Positions 16,957-29,237 of a DNA stretch of 64,000 nucleotides are shown here, one piece after another. The translations under genes were made by a program, and so were the position numbers. The notes under the pieces were generated by a model. It was given only the letters and a program-made list of their open reading frames with translations. It ran no database searches and was not told the DNA's origin. Source of the stretch: Chelativorans multitrophicus (GTDB lineage: Bacteria > Pseudomonadota > Alphaproteobacteria > Rhizobiales > Rhizobiaceae); contig NZ_JAAAPL010000003.1 of the NCBI RefSeq assembly GCF_011317445.1, forward strand, positions 248,001 through 312,000, given 5' to 3'. Positions within the stretch are counted from its first letter, which is position 1. Every line of letters begins with the position of its first letter.

Positions 16957-16986
16957 CTGGCGGCTTCTAAACCCGACAGCCGCCAG
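16957..16986 (-). terminator. 9-bp stem-loop between the FYDLN gene and tRNA-Ala
   Basis: CTGGCGGCT and AGCCGCCAG are exact complements around a 12-base loop, 60 bp after the stop of the FYDLN acid-domain gene. No run of T follows on the - strand, so termination would be weak or Rho-assisted. It may simply separate that message from the tRNA gene. Confidence 0.4.
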
Positions 16987-17046
16987 AATCAAGCCCGCAA
17001 TCTATCCAAGGCTTGAACATTTTTCGTCTACAGCGCCGTCGGTGCG

Positions 17047-17421
17047 CTAGTGTTCCTCGTCCTCTTCGCCGACGCCGATGATGCCTGCGACATCGTCGTC
17101 GTCCTCCTCTTCCTCCTCAAGGAAGGTGTCGTCATCATCGCCAAGGTCGACATCCTCGTCGATGTCCGGCAGATCGGCGTCGTCGCCCTTCGCATCTTCA
17201 TCCGCCTCCTCGAGTGAGACGACTTCGACGCCCTCCTCAGCATCGAGCTCCTTCTCTTCCAGATCCTCTTCTTCCTCGATCGGTTCCGCACCGGACTCGA
17301 AATAGCTGCGCGGATAGGAGGCGCCCGTATAGGGCGATACGATCGGATCCCTGTTCAGATCGTAGAATTTGCGGCCCGTTTCCGGGCAGATGCGTTTGGT
17401 GCCGAGTTCGGGTTTAGCCAC
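17047..17421 (-). CDS. FYDLN acid-domain protein (TIGR02300 family)
   Basis: A 124-residue protein with two distinct parts. The first 45 residues hold the conserved MAKPELGTKRICPETGRKFYD block and the SPYTG segment that define the TIGR02300 family, with a single cysteine. The rest is a long, very acidic and probably disordered tail built almost wholly of Asp and Glu, ending in GEEDEEH. The start is GTG, with AGGA 7 bp upstream. Members occur almost only in alphaproteobacteria, and the family has no established function; the acidic tail suggests binding to a basic partner or to metal ions. It is transcribed divergently from aroA across 231 bp that must hold both promoters. Confidence 0.93.
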   Translation of the reverse strand: MAKPELGTKRICPETGRKFYDLNRDPIVSPYTGASYPRSYFESGAEPIEEEEDLEEKELDAEEGVEVVSLEEADEDAKGDDADLPDIDEDVDLGDDDDTFLEEEEEDDDDVAGIIGVGEEDEEH

Positions 17422-17517
17422 CTTCTGTCCTCATCGTCTTCCTGGCCGGCCCGATGAACCGGCATATTTGGCAGGCGGACCAAGGCCGCTGCTTGCCGCG
17501 TTGTTCCGGTCCCATAG

Positions 17518-19002
<1,485 letters not shown>

Positions 19003-19007
19003 CAACT

Positions 19008-19712
19008 ATGGCTGACGCGAAAGTGGCGATGGTCATCGGCGGCGGCAGCGGCATCGGGGCTGCAGGCGCGCGCCGGCTGGCCGAAGACGGGTACTCGGTG
19101 GCCATACTTTCCTCTTCCGGAAAAGGAGAGGAACTCGCGAAAGAACTCGGCGGGTTGGGCTTCACGGGTTCCAACCGCTCTGTGGATGACCTGCAGCGCT
19201 TTACATCCACCGTACTCAACAGCTTCGGGCGGATCGATACCGTCGTCAACAGTGCCGGCCACGGACCAAAAGGGGAACTGCTCGAAATTTCGGACGCCGA
19301 CTGGCAGCTGGGCATGGAGTTCTATCTGCTTAACGTTGTGCGCATTGCTCGCCTAGTGACACCGGTAATGCAGGCGCAGAAGTCGGGTTCAATCGTCAAT
19401 ATATCGACTTACGCTACGTTCGAACCGGAGGCGGATTTCCCTACATCCGGTGTTTTCCGTTCAGGTCTCGCAGCCTTCGCCAAGCTGTTCGCAGACAGAT
19501 ATGCGCCCGACAATATACGCATGAACAATGTGCTTCCCGGCTTCGTCGAAAGCCTGCCGGAAAGAGAGGCACGACGCGCGCGCATTCCAATGGGTCGCTA
19601 CGGCACGGCGGAGGAGATTGCCGAGCTCATCCTGTTCTTGGCCTCCGAAAGGTCGAGCTATATCACCGGCCAGAACATTCGCATCGATGGCGGGATCACC
19701 CGGTCGGTATGA
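19008..19712 (+). CDS. Degenerate SDR-fold protein between aroA and cmk
   Basis: A 234-residue SDR-fold protein. The cofactor loop GGGSGIG at residues 11-17 and NSAG near 81 are kept, so a nucleotide can probably bind. The catalytic YxxxK motif is not: the aligned segment is [11 protein letters not shown], with Val149 and Gly153 in place of Tyr and Lys. The tail ([23 protein letters not shown]) is normal. I believe related proteins with the same VFR-G pattern exist, so this is a divergent subfamily rather than decay. It starts 5 bp after aroA and overlaps cmk by 4 bp, which makes it part of a core operon where an SDR is not normally expected. It may act as a binding or regulatory protein, or use another residue such as Arg151 for catalysis. 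Confidence 0.9.
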   Translation: MADAKVAMVIGGGSGIGAAGARRLAEDGYSVAILSSSGKGEELAKELGGLGFTGSNRSVDDLQRFTSTVLNSFGRIDTVVNSAGHGPKGELLEISDADWQLGMEFYLLNVVRIARLVTPVMQAQKSGSIVNISTYATFEPEADFPTSGVFRSGLAAFAKLFADRYAPDNIRMNNVLPGFVESLPEREARRARIPMGRYGTAEEIAELILFLASERSSYITGQNIRIDGGITRSV

Positions 19713-20365
19713 TGGGGGGGCATTTCGTCATCGCCATCGATGGCCCGGCCGCTTCCGGCAAGGGCACGCTCGGGCGCCGTCTGGCGGAGCATTTCGGGTT
19801 CAGCCACCTCGACACCGGCCTGACCTATCGGGCCGTGGCAAAGGCACTGCTTGATGCCGGACTGCCGCTCGACAACGAGATCGAGGCCGAAAGGGCGGCC
19901 CGCGCCGTCGATCTTGCAAGGCTGGATCGCGAAGTGCTCTCCGCCCATACCGTCGGCGAAGCCGCGTCAAAGATCGCGGTCATGGGGCCGGTGCGCCGTG
20001 CGCTCGTGGAAAAACAGCGGGCGTTTGCGCTGCAAGTCCCCGGCGCGGTGCTCGACGGCCGCGATATCGGCACGGTGGTTTGTCCCGATGCGGATGTGAA
20101 ACTATATGTCACGGCCAGCGCTCCTGTCCGGGCCGAGCGCCGCTGGCGCGAGATCCTGGCGACAGGCGGACATGCCGAATATGGCGAAATCCTCGCCGAT
20201 GTGGAAAGGCGCGACGCCCGCGACATGGGCCGCACCGACAGCCCGCTCAAGCCGGCTGCAGACGCGCACTTGCTAGATACCAGCGAAATGGATATAGAAA
20301 CGGCGTTTCTTAACGCCAGCTCCCTTGTTGAAAGGGTGTTCGCCGAGAGAAATAAGCCTGAGTGA
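19709..20365 (+). CDS. cmk: Cytidylate kinase
   Basis: CMP kinase, 218 residues, phosphorylates CMP and dCMP with ATP in the cytoplasm. The P-loop [10 protein letters not shown] is near the N terminus, followed by [14 protein letters not shown]. The substrate domain has [21 protein letters not shown], and the lid region has [17 protein letters not shown]. The length and motifs are complete. The ATG overlaps the stop of the preceding SDR; a second ATG is directly next to it in frame. It lies between aroA and rpsA in the usual order for this group of bacteria, except for the intervening SDR. A 236-bp spacer to rpsA contains a separate promoter candidate. Confidence 0.97.
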   Translation: MMGGHFVIAIDGPAASGKGTLGRRLAEHFGFSHLDTGLTYRAVAKALLDAGLPLDNEIEAERAARAVDLARLDREVLSAHTVGEAASKIAVMGPVRRALVEKQRAFALQVPGAVLDGRDIGTVVCPDADVKLYVTASAPVRAERRWREILATGGHAEYGEILADVERRDARDMGRTDSPLKPAADAHLLDTSEMDIETAFLNASSLVERVFAERNKPE

Positions 20366-20421
20366 GACGGCGCTGGCTGCTTCCGGAAAGGAAGGGCAAG
20401 CGCTTTTCAGCATGTGCAGTT

Positions 20422-20446
20422 TTATAAGTAAGTTCTTACTTATAAT
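20422..20446 (+). promoter_or_regulatory. 24-bp palindrome overlapping a consensus -10 box upstream of rpsA
   Basis: Arms TTATAAGTAAG and its exact complement are separated by two T residues (20422-20445). The right arm contains TATAAT at 20441-20446, a perfect -10 box in a GC-rich genome. No convincing -35 box is seen 17 bp upstream, where the sequence is AGTTTT. A protein bound at the palindrome would cover the promoter, so regulated transcription of rpsA is plausible. A second short hairpin (CGCCC and GGGCG at 20572-20586) sits just before the ribosome site. Confidence 0.6.
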
Positions 20447-20601
20447 GCACGTAGAATAAACCGGTCTGCCCCGCATTTCATGCGTCGGATCACCGCGGAA
20501 GCGGTCTTGGCCTTCGAAAAGAGGCCGTATGCTGGGCAAGGCCAAATGCAACACCAACCCGCCGGCGCTTTCGCCCCACAAGGGCGCTTTCAGGAGAATC
20601 A

Positions 20602-22311
20602 ATGTCACAATTCAATCCGTCTCGCGATGATTTCGCGAGCCTTCTCGACGAATCCTTTTCCGGGCGCGATGCGGTCGAGGGTTCGGTCGTCAAGGGCATC
20701 ATCACCGCAATCGAAAAGGACATGGCAATCATCGACGTCGGCCTGAAGGTCGAAGGCCGTGTCCCGCTCAAGGAATTTGGCGCCAGGGCCAAGGATGGCC
20801 AGCTGAAGCCGGGCGACGAGGTCGAGGTGTATGTCGAGCGCATCGAGAATGCGCTGGGCGAGGCCATGCTGTCGCGCGAGAAGGCTCGCCGCGAGGAAAG
20901 CTGGACCAAGCTTGAAGAGAAATTCAACAAGGGTGAGCGCGTCGAAGGCGTCATCTTCAACCAGGTCAAGGGCGGCTTCACGGTCGATCTCGACGGCGCC
21001 GTCGCGTTCCTGCCGCGCAGCCAAGTGGACATCCGGCCGATCCGCGACGTCTCCCCGCTCATGCACACGCCGCAGCCTTTCGAAATCCTCAAGATGGACA
21101 AGCGGCGCGGCAACATCGTCGTCTCCCGCCGCACCGTGCTGGAGGAAAGCCGCGCCGAGCAGCGCTCGGAGATCGTGCAGAACCTCGAAGAGGGCCAGGT
21201 GGTCGAGGGTGTCGTCAAGAACATCACCGATTACGGCGCGTTCGTGGACCTGGGCGGCATCGACGGCCTCCTGCACGTCACCGATATGGCCTGGAGGCGC
21301 GTCAACCATCCGACCGAGATCCTCAATATCGGCCAGACGGTGAAGGTGCAGATCATCCGCATCAACCAGGAGACGCACCGCATTTCGCTCGGCATGAAGC
21401 AGCTCGAGTCCGACCCGTGGGAAGGCATCGGCGGCAAGTATCCGCTGGGCAAGAAAGTGCAGGGCCGCGTCACGAACATCACCGACTACGGCGCCTTCGT
21501 GGAACTGGAGCCTGGCATCGAGGGCCTCATTCACGTCTCCGAGATGTCCTGGACCAAGAAGAACGTGCATCCCGGCAAGATCCTGTCCACGACGCAGGAG
21601 GTCGAGGTGGTCGTGCTCGAGGTCGATCCGGTCAAGCGCCGTATTTCACTGGGCCTCAAGCAAACGCTGGAGAACCCGTGGGAAGCCTTTGCCCGCAATC
21701 ACCCGGTTGGCTCGGTGGTCGAGGGCGAGGTCAAGAACAAAACCGAGTTCGGTCTGTTCATCGGCCTCGAAGGCGACGTGGACGGCATGGTCCATCTCTC
21801 GGATCTCGACTGGTCGCGCCCCGGCGAGCAGGTAATCGAGGAATACAACCGCGGCGACATGGTCAAGGCGCAGGTCCTCGATGTGGATATCGAGAAGGAG
21901 CGTATCTCCCTCGGTATCAAGCAGCTCGGGCGTGATGTGGTCGGCGAGGCTGTTGCGTCCGGCGAACTGCGCAAGAACGCGGTGGTCACCTGCGAGGTGA
22001 TCGGCGTGAGAGATGCCGGTCTCGACGTGCGCCTGGTCGACCATGACATCGAGAGCTTCATCAAGCGCTCCGACCTTTCCCGCGATCGCGACGAGCAGCG
22101 CCCCGAGCGTTTCGCCGTGGGCCAGAAGGTGGACGCCCGCGTGACCCAGTTCGACAAGAAGTCACGCAAGCTCAGCGTGTCCATCAAGGCACTGGAGATC
22201 GCCGAGGAGAAGGAAGCAGTCGCCCAGTACGGCTCGACCGATTCCGGAGCCTCGCTCGGCGACATTCTGGGCGCAGCGCTCAAGAAGCAGAGCGGCGGCA
22301 AAGAGGAATAG
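20602..22311 (+). CDS. rpsA: 30S ribosomal protein S1
   Basis: Ribosomal protein S1, 569 residues, binds mRNA and helps load it onto the 30S subunit. Repeated S1 (OB-fold) domains are plain: ITDYGAFVDLGGIDGLLHVTD near residue 210, then ITDYGAFVELEPGIEGLIHVSE and KTEFGLFIGLEGDVDGMVHLSD, each separated by about 85 residues, with two more divergent copies at the N terminus and one at the C terminus. The start follows CAGGAG. It has its own leader of about 150 bases after the proposed promoter, including a short hairpin next to the ribosome site that might allow the autoregulation known for S1. A strong intrinsic terminator follows 30 bp after the stop. Confidence 0.98.
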   Translation: MSQFNPSRDDFASLLDESFSGRDAVEGSVVKGIITAIEKDMAIIDVGLKVEGRVPLKEFGARAKDGQLKPGDEVEVYVERIENALGEAMLSREKARREESWTKLEEKFNKGERVEGVIFNQVKGGFTVDLDGAVAFLPRSQVDIRPIRDVSPLMHTPQPFEILKMDKRRGNIVVSRRTVLEESRAEQRSEIVQNLEEGQVVEGVVKNITDYGAFVDLGGIDGLLHVTDMAWRRVNHPTEILNIGQTVKVQIIRINQETHRISLGMKQLESDPWEGIGGKYPLGKKVQGRVTNITDYGAFVELEPGIEGLIHVSEMSWTKKNVHPGKILSTTQEVEVVVLEVDPVKRRISLGLKQTLENPWEAFARNHPVGSVVEGEVKNKTEFGLFIGLEGDVDGMVHLSDLDWSRPGEQVIEEYNRGDMVKAQVLDVDIEKERISLGIKQLGRDVVGEAVASGELRKNAVVTCEVIGVRDAGLDVRLVDHDIESFIKRSDLSRDRDEQRPERFAVGQKVDARVTQFDKKSRKLSVSIKALEIAEEKEAVAQYGSTDSGASLGDILGAALKKQSGGKEE

Positions 22312-22341
22312 CCTCCTCCGCTGTTTTCATAATGATCGCAG

Positions 22342-22373
22342 ATCCCCCCGCGACCGCGCGGGGGGATTTCGTT
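22342..22373 (+). terminator. Intrinsic terminator of rpsA
   Basis: A perfect 11-bp stem (ATCCCCCCGCG and its complement) around an ACCG loop is followed by TTTCGTTT. It starts 30 bp after the rpsA stop and has the strength expected at the end of a highly expressed gene. Confidence 0.9.
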
Positions 22374-22469
22374 TAGAGACTGGGTTAAAACTGGCTTAAC
22401 TTTGTCTGTTGGATAATCCTGGCTAGGCAAGTGCCGCGGCCGCTGGTTGGGGGCAAGGTCAAATTCCGG

Positions 22470-24413
22470 ATGGGGGATAAAAAGCAAAGCCCAGCGCCCT
22501 TGCGGCCGGAAGTCTTGAAGCTCAGAATCCGAGCCGACCAACTCAACGACATCCGCCGTGGCATTTTCTTTTCGAACCCGATCAGCAGCCTCCTCTCCGC
22601 CCTGATCCTTGCGGCACATGTTGCGGCCGGTCATGCCTTTGTTGCCGTACTGGTGTGGTTCCTCGCCATTAACGCCATCAATGGCGCGCGGATTATATGC
22701 GCGTTCAGGCAATCACGAATTTCCAAGCAGGGGTGTGAAGATCTGTCCAAGGTCATGGCGCATCTTGGTCAGTTCAAGCTCCTCGCTTTTTTGTCCGGCA
22801 TCAATTGGGCTTTTCTGGCCCTGCTGACTGAGGGATATACAACCCCCAAATCAGAGCTCGATCTGATTATTCTGGCGGGAGTATCCGCCGGAGCTGTGGT
22901 GTATGGCGCTCCATACGCGGTGATTTCAATCAGCTTCATGCTGCCGCCGTTGCTCGTCGTCATCGCATGCTTCCTCTACCAAGGTGGCTTCGAAAGCTAC
23001 CTGATGGTTCTTGCAGTGGCACTCTTCATCGCCGGATTGATCCGTGGCGCAATGGTGGGCCAGGCCCGGTTCCTGGAAGGAAGCCGCCTCAAGCACGAGG
23101 CAAGGCAGATCGCGGCCGAGATGGAGCAAAGCTCGCGCGAGGATCCCTTAAGCGGCCTTCTAAACAGGCGTGGCCTCGAACACGCGATAGAGGGGCTTGC
23201 CGAAACCGATGGTCCGTTTGTAACGATGCTTATCGATCTCGACGGCTTCAAGTCCGTCAACGATACTTACGGCCACAAAATTGGAGACGATCTGCTTGTC
23301 AGGATCGCGCATCGGGTGGGCGAGAGCGCTCCGCCGGGGGCGATCCTGTCGCGCATCGGCGGAGATGAATTCGTCCTGCTCTACCCCGAGCGCGCAGCGC
23401 CGCATCCCCCTGGCCAGCTTGCGCTGGATCTCATCGCGGCCATCGCGAGCCCCTATTTTCTCGTCGCTTCCGTTCGCATCGGCGCGTGCATAGGCATTTA
23501 TCGTTCGCAGAAGCCGAGTCTCACCGAAATGCTGCTCCGGGCCGACATCGCGCTTTATGCTGCGAAGGGACGCGGGCGGAATGAATTTTGCGAGTTCGAC
23601 GAAAACCTGCAGCAGGAGCTTGAGCGCCGCCAGTGCATCGAACGGGATCTCATTATCGCGATCGAGCAAGGAGAGCTCGGCATCTGGTTTCAGCCAATCG
23701 TCACGCTGAAGACGGCAGAGATTGTCGGCTTTGAAGCGTTGCTGCGCTGGCGCCATCCCACCCATGGTGAAATTTCCCCGCCCGAGATTGTGGATGCCGC
23801 GCGGGAGACGGGCCTGCTCTTCCAACTTACCGAGACGGTGTTCCGCAACTGCTGTGTCATGATGGAGCTGCTGAAAAAGGCAGGGCGCAGCGACATTCGC
23901 GTGGCAATGAATTTCTCGCCGCGCGAACTGGAAAACAGCAGCGTCGATGAAATGATCATGACCGGGCTGACGGAAAGAGACCTTCCCGTTTCGATGTTTG
24001 AAATCGAGATCACCGAGGAAGCGCCCTTGGATCGCTATCGCGTGCACGAGCGGCTGGGCCGCCTCTCCGGCTTCGGCATATCCATCGCGCTCGACGATTT
24101 CGGTACCGGCTTCTCCACGCTGGCCTCGCTGAAGGACATACGAATCCGCAAGGTGAAGATCGACAAGGAGTTCATTTGCGGCATCGCGAAATCCCGGGAT
24201 GACCAGCTTCTTGTCAAAGCGGTGATCGACCTTGGCCGAGCTTTCGACATCGAAGTCATGGCGGAAGGGGTGGAAACTGAGGAAGACCGCCGGGTCCTAC
24301 AGGTTCTCGGCTGCTGTACCGCGCAAGGGTTTCTGTTTGCACGCGCTCTGCCCATCAATGAGGCTGTCGAGATGGCGCTCGGAAAGGCCGCCGCTGGTAA
24401 AGGAAGCGGTTGA
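22470..24413 (+). CDS. Membrane GGDEF/EAL cyclic-di-GMP protein
   Basis: A probable dual-domain cyclic-di-GMP enzyme of about 647 residues. The N-terminal 200 residues hold around five hydrophobic segments and act as a membrane sensor. The GGDEF domain is intact (SRIGGDEFVLLYP, DLDGFKSVNDTYGH), so it can be a diguanylate cyclase. The EAL domain also looks active, with GFEALLRW, the NFSPREL Asn, EITEE, DDFGTGFS, KIDKEF and AEGVETEE. Which activity dominates cannot be told. The start is uncertain: ATG at 22470 (MGDKKQS) or GTG at 22431; neither has a strong ribosome site. It follows the rpsA terminator, so it has its own promoter, and it ends 7 bp from the convergent slyX gene. Confidence 0.92.
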   Translation: MGDKKQSPAPLRPEVLKLRIRADQLNDIRRGIFFSNPISSLLSALILAAHVAAGHAFVAVLVWFLAINAINGARIICAFRQSRISKQGCEDLSKVMAHLGQFKLLAFLSGINWAFLALLTEGYTTPKSELDLIILAGVSAGAVVYGAPYAVISISFMLPPLLVVIACFLYQGGFESYLMVLAVALFIAGLIRGAMVGQARFLEGSRLKHEARQIAAEMEQSSREDPLSGLLNRRGLEHAIEGLAETDGPFVTMLIDLDGFKSVNDTYGHKIGDDLLVRIAHRVGESAPPGAILSRIGGDEFVLLYPERAAPHPPGQLALDLIAAIASPYFLVASVRIGACIGIYRSQKPSLTEMLLRADIALYAAKGRGRNEFCEFDENLQQELERRQCIERDLIIAIEQGELGIWFQPIVTLKTAEIVGFEALLRWRHPTHGEISPPEIVDAARETGLLFQLTETVFRNCCVMMELLKKAGRSDIRVAMNFSPRELENSSVDEMIMTGLTERDLPVSMFEIEITEEAPLDRYRVHERLGRLSGFGISIALDDFGTGFSTLASLKDIRIRKVKIDKEFICGIAKSRDDQLLVKAVIDLGRAFDIEVMAEGVETEEDRRVLQVLGCCTAQGFLFARALPINEAVEMALGKAAAGKGSG

Positions 24414-24420
24414 CGGCAAG

Positions 24421-24624
24421 TCACCAATGCGGAGGTTTCGTAACCGGGACCTCCGGTGCCGTCCGCTCTTCGAGGGCTAAAAAGCGCTCCGTCAGGAGGT
24501 CGAGCTTCTTTTGCATGCGCTCGATCACCGTCCATTGCTGGGCGACCTGTTCGGAAAGCTCTCCGATGGTCCTTTCCTGCTCGGACGTGAGGATTTCGAG
24601 CTTTTCAAGCCGGTCCTGACCCAT
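24421..24624 (-). CDS. slyX: SlyX-family protein
   Basis: A small protein of 67 residues made almost wholly of one coiled coil (LEILTSEQERTIGELSEQV and ERMQKKLDLLTERFLAL) followed by a proline-rich tail with KPPHW at the C terminus, the recognisable SlyX ending. The family is widespread but has no established role. The ATG at 24624 is chosen because AGGAGG lies 11 bp upstream; the GTG at 24657 has no ribosome site. It lies downstream of gyrB on the other side of a 70-bp gap... it is transcribed in the same direction as gyrB and may share its message. It converges with the GGDEF/EAL gene with only 7 bp between the stops. Confidence 0.85.
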   Translation of the reverse strand: MGQDRLEKLEILTSEQERTIGELSEQVAQQWTVIERMQKKLDLLTERFLALEERTAPEVPVTKPPHW

Positions 24625-24726
24625 GCCTTGGCTTTCCTCCTGCGGCCGGTAGACCACCGGCCGTCCGTCGCAAATTCCGAACGGAAGCCGGTTTCCACCT
24701 TCCCTACTTGCGGTGGAGCAGCGTCA

Positions 24727-27186
<2,460 letters not shown>

Positions 27187-27306
27187 TTAAAGGTCGCCCA
27201 AAAGGGCATCTCAGGATGACTGCGAATCAGCAGCCGGATATGGCTAAAATATAGGCGTTCCAACATATTTTTCCAAGTTTTGCGGGGAAATGGTGTGCAC
27301 TGAACC

Positions 27307-27412
27307 GGTGAATAGTGGGGGTGAATAGTGAATGGCTTGAAGGTGGGCCGGCGCAGGGCGAAATCCGGGCCTGCGCCGCTCCCCATTCACCATTTACTAT
27401 TCACCATTCACC
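27307..27412. repeat. Imperfect inverted repeat built of GTGAATA-type heptamers
   Basis: The left arm, 27307-27335, repeats GGTGAATAGT and GTGAATAG units. The right arm, 27383-27412, has the complementary CCATTCACC and ACTATTCACC units. Between them lies a GC-rich inner hairpin, CGGCGCAGG at 27349-27357 against CCTGCGCCG at 27370-27378. The whole 106-bp element could fold into a long hairpin on either strand and sits between divergent gyrB and the NDUFA9-like gene. The remaining roughly 200 bp of this spacer shows nothing else I can name. Confidence 0.75.
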
Positions 27413-27479
27413 TTCTTTGCCTTTGCAGCGAAAGGCGTTAAGAAGCGCCACCTGAGGCACAACCAGACCCGAGGCGTAG

Positions 27480-28451
27480 ATGGCCATCATCAGCGAGAAA
27501 CCAAAGCTCGTTACCGTGTTCGGCGGCTCCGGCTTTGTCGGCCGGCATGTGGTGCTGGCGCTCACGCGAAGGGGCTATCGCGTGCGTGTCGCCTGCCGCA
27601 ATCCGCACACGGCGATCTTCGTGAACACCCTTGGCACTATGGGCCAGGTGCACGCGGTCCAGGCGAATATCCGCTACCGGTGGTCCGTGGATCGCGCGGT
27701 GCACGGGGCCGATCACGTCATCAATCTGGTAGGTATCCTGCAGGAGTCCGGCCGCCAGCGCTTTGACGCCGTTCAAGCCATCGGCGCGCGGACGGTCGCG
27801 GAGGCCGCCCGGTCCGTCGGCGCGGGTTTTACCCAGGCCTCCGCCATCGGCGCGGATCTTAACTCGCCAAGCGCCTATGGCCGTACCAAGGCTGAAGGGG
27901 AGCAAGCTGTGCTGGAGACGGTGAAGAACGCCGTCATCATCCGCCCGTCCATCATCTTCGGCACCGAAGACAAGTTCTTCAATCGCTTTGCCAATATGGC
28001 GCGATTCTCACCCGTCCTGCCGCTGATCGGCGGTGGGCAAACCAGGTTTCAGCCAGTCTATGTGGGCGACGTGGCCGAAGTTTATGCCCGCTCCGTCGAC
28101 GGGGTGCTGAAGCCCGGAGCGACCTATGAATTGGGCGGCCCGCAGGTGCTCACCTTCCGCGAATGCATGGAGGAGATCCTTGAGGTGATCGAGCGCCGCC
28201 GCGCCTTCATCTCCATTCCATGGCCACTTGCCCGCCTGCAGGCCCGCATTCTTGGCCTTTTGCCAAAGCCGCTCCTGACGCTCGATCAGGTTCGCATGCT
28301 CGCGGTGGACAATGTGGTTTCCGAAGAAGCAAAGAAGCGCGGCTTGACGCTCGAAGGCCTGAAGATCCCCCAGCGCACGCTCGCGGCGATCCTGCCCACC
28401 TATCTTTGGACTTACCGGCCGGCCGGCCAGTTTACCCAGCCGCAGATGTGA
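27480..28451 (+). CDS. NAD-dependent epimerase-fold protein, complex I NDUFA9-like
   Basis: A 323-residue extended-SDR protein of the NDUFA9 type. It starts with a Rossmann motif, VTVFGGSGFVGRHVVLALTRRGY, then has ADHVINLVGIL, SAIGADLNSPSAYGRTKAEGEQAV with a YxxxK-like Tyr-Lys pair, and RPSIIFGTEDKFFNRFA. In mitochondria the homologue is an accessory subunit of complex I that binds NADPH; free-standing bacterial homologues are common in alphaproteobacteria and their role is less clear. The start ATG follows CGAGGCG. The gene is divergent from gyrB across a spacer with a large inverted repeat, and a TauE-like transporter gene begins 12 bp after it. Confidence 0.9.
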   Translation: MAIISEKPKLVTVFGGSGFVGRHVVLALTRRGYRVRVACRNPHTAIFVNTLGTMGQVHAVQANIRYRWSVDRAVHGADHVINLVGILQESGRQRFDAVQAIGARTVAEAARSVGAGFTQASAIGADLNSPSAYGRTKAEGEQAVLETVKNAVIIRPSIIFGTEDKFFNRFANMARFSPVLPLIGGGQTRFQPVYVGDVAEVYARSVDGVLKPGATYELGGPQVLTFRECMEEILEVIERRRAFISIPWPLARLQARILGLLPKPLLTLDQVRMLAVDNVVSEEAKKRGLTLEGLKIPQRTLAAILPTYLWTYRPAGQFTQPQM

Positions 28452-28463
28452 GGCGGGTGCTGC

Positions 28464-29234
28464 TTGGACGCACTTGTGCCGTTTTTCCTGCCGGATGAAC
28501 TGAGCGTCACAGCGGCGTCCTTGCTTGTCGTCGCAAGCTTCTTCACATCCGGGCTGACCGCAGTGTTCGGCCTTGGAGGCGGCCTGGCGATGCTGGCGCT
28601 TCTCGGGCTGTTCATCCCGGTGGCCGCACTCATTCCGGTGCATGGTCTCATCCAGCTCGGCTCCAATACCGGGCGCGCCTGGCACCAGCGGGCGCATATC
28701 GTGCGCGGAATCGCCGCGCCATTTATCGCCGGAAGCATTTTAGGCGCGGCGGTGGGCACGTTCTTCGTCATTCAGCTGCCCGATGCGGTCATGAAGCTGG
28801 CTCTCGGTCTCTTCGTGATCGTCGTCACCTGGGCGAAATTTCCGCGCGCCGCGAGCATCGGCAGCGCGGGGCTTGTGGCAGGCAGCGCGGTGCTGGCGTT
28901 TCTGAGCATGCTCTTCGGCGCCACGGGACCTCTGCTCGCCGCCGCGTTTTCGCAAATCGTCACCAATGACCGCAAAGCCCTGATCGCCACGCAGGCCGCC
29001 GGCATGACGATCCAGCACGGGCTCAAGGTCGTCGCCTTTTCAATCGCGGGCTTTGCCTTCGCGCAATGGCTGCCCTTCATCGCCTTGATGATCTGCTCGG
29101 GCTATCTCGGCACCCTTTATGGAAGCCGGCTCCTCGACGTGCTTCCCGAGAAAAGCTTCCGCCGTTGGTTCCGAGTGGGATTGACGCTCGTTGCGCTCGA
29201 TCTCGTGCGACGGGGCGTGACAGGGCTGCTCTGA
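28464..29234 (+). CDS. TauE/SafE-family sulfite exporter-like membrane protein
   Basis: An integral membrane protein of 256 residues with about eight helices and the TauE/SafE architecture. The duplicated motif is visible: FTSGLTAVFGLGGGLAMLALLGL in the first half and LSMLFGATGPLLAAAF in the second. Members export small anions such as sulfite, sulfoacetate or related compounds, but the substrate differs between members. The start is taken as the TTG at 28464, 12 bp after the NDUFA9-like gene and preceded by GGCGGG; no ATG closer to the N terminus would keep the first helix. It converges with uppP, with only 3 bp between the two stops. Confidence 0.85.
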   Translation: MDALVPFFLPDELSVTAASLLVVASFFTSGLTAVFGLGGGLAMLALLGLFIPVAALIPVHGLIQLGSNTGRAWHQRAHIVRGIAAPFIAGSILGAAVGTFFVIQLPDAVMKLALGLFVIVVTWAKFPRAASIGSAGLVAGSAVLAFLSMLFGATGPLLAAAFSQIVTNDRKALIATQAAGMTIQHGLKVVAFSIAGFAFAQWLPFIALMICSGYLGTLYGSRLLDVLPEKSFRRWFRVGLTLVALDLVRRGVTGLL

Positions 29235-29237
29235 GGC

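Noticed and set aside
20605-21570. 321-codon open frame on the - strand opposite rpsA
   Set aside because: rpsA with its S1 repeats is unmistakable on the other strand; the antisense repeats simply mirror the S1 repeats.
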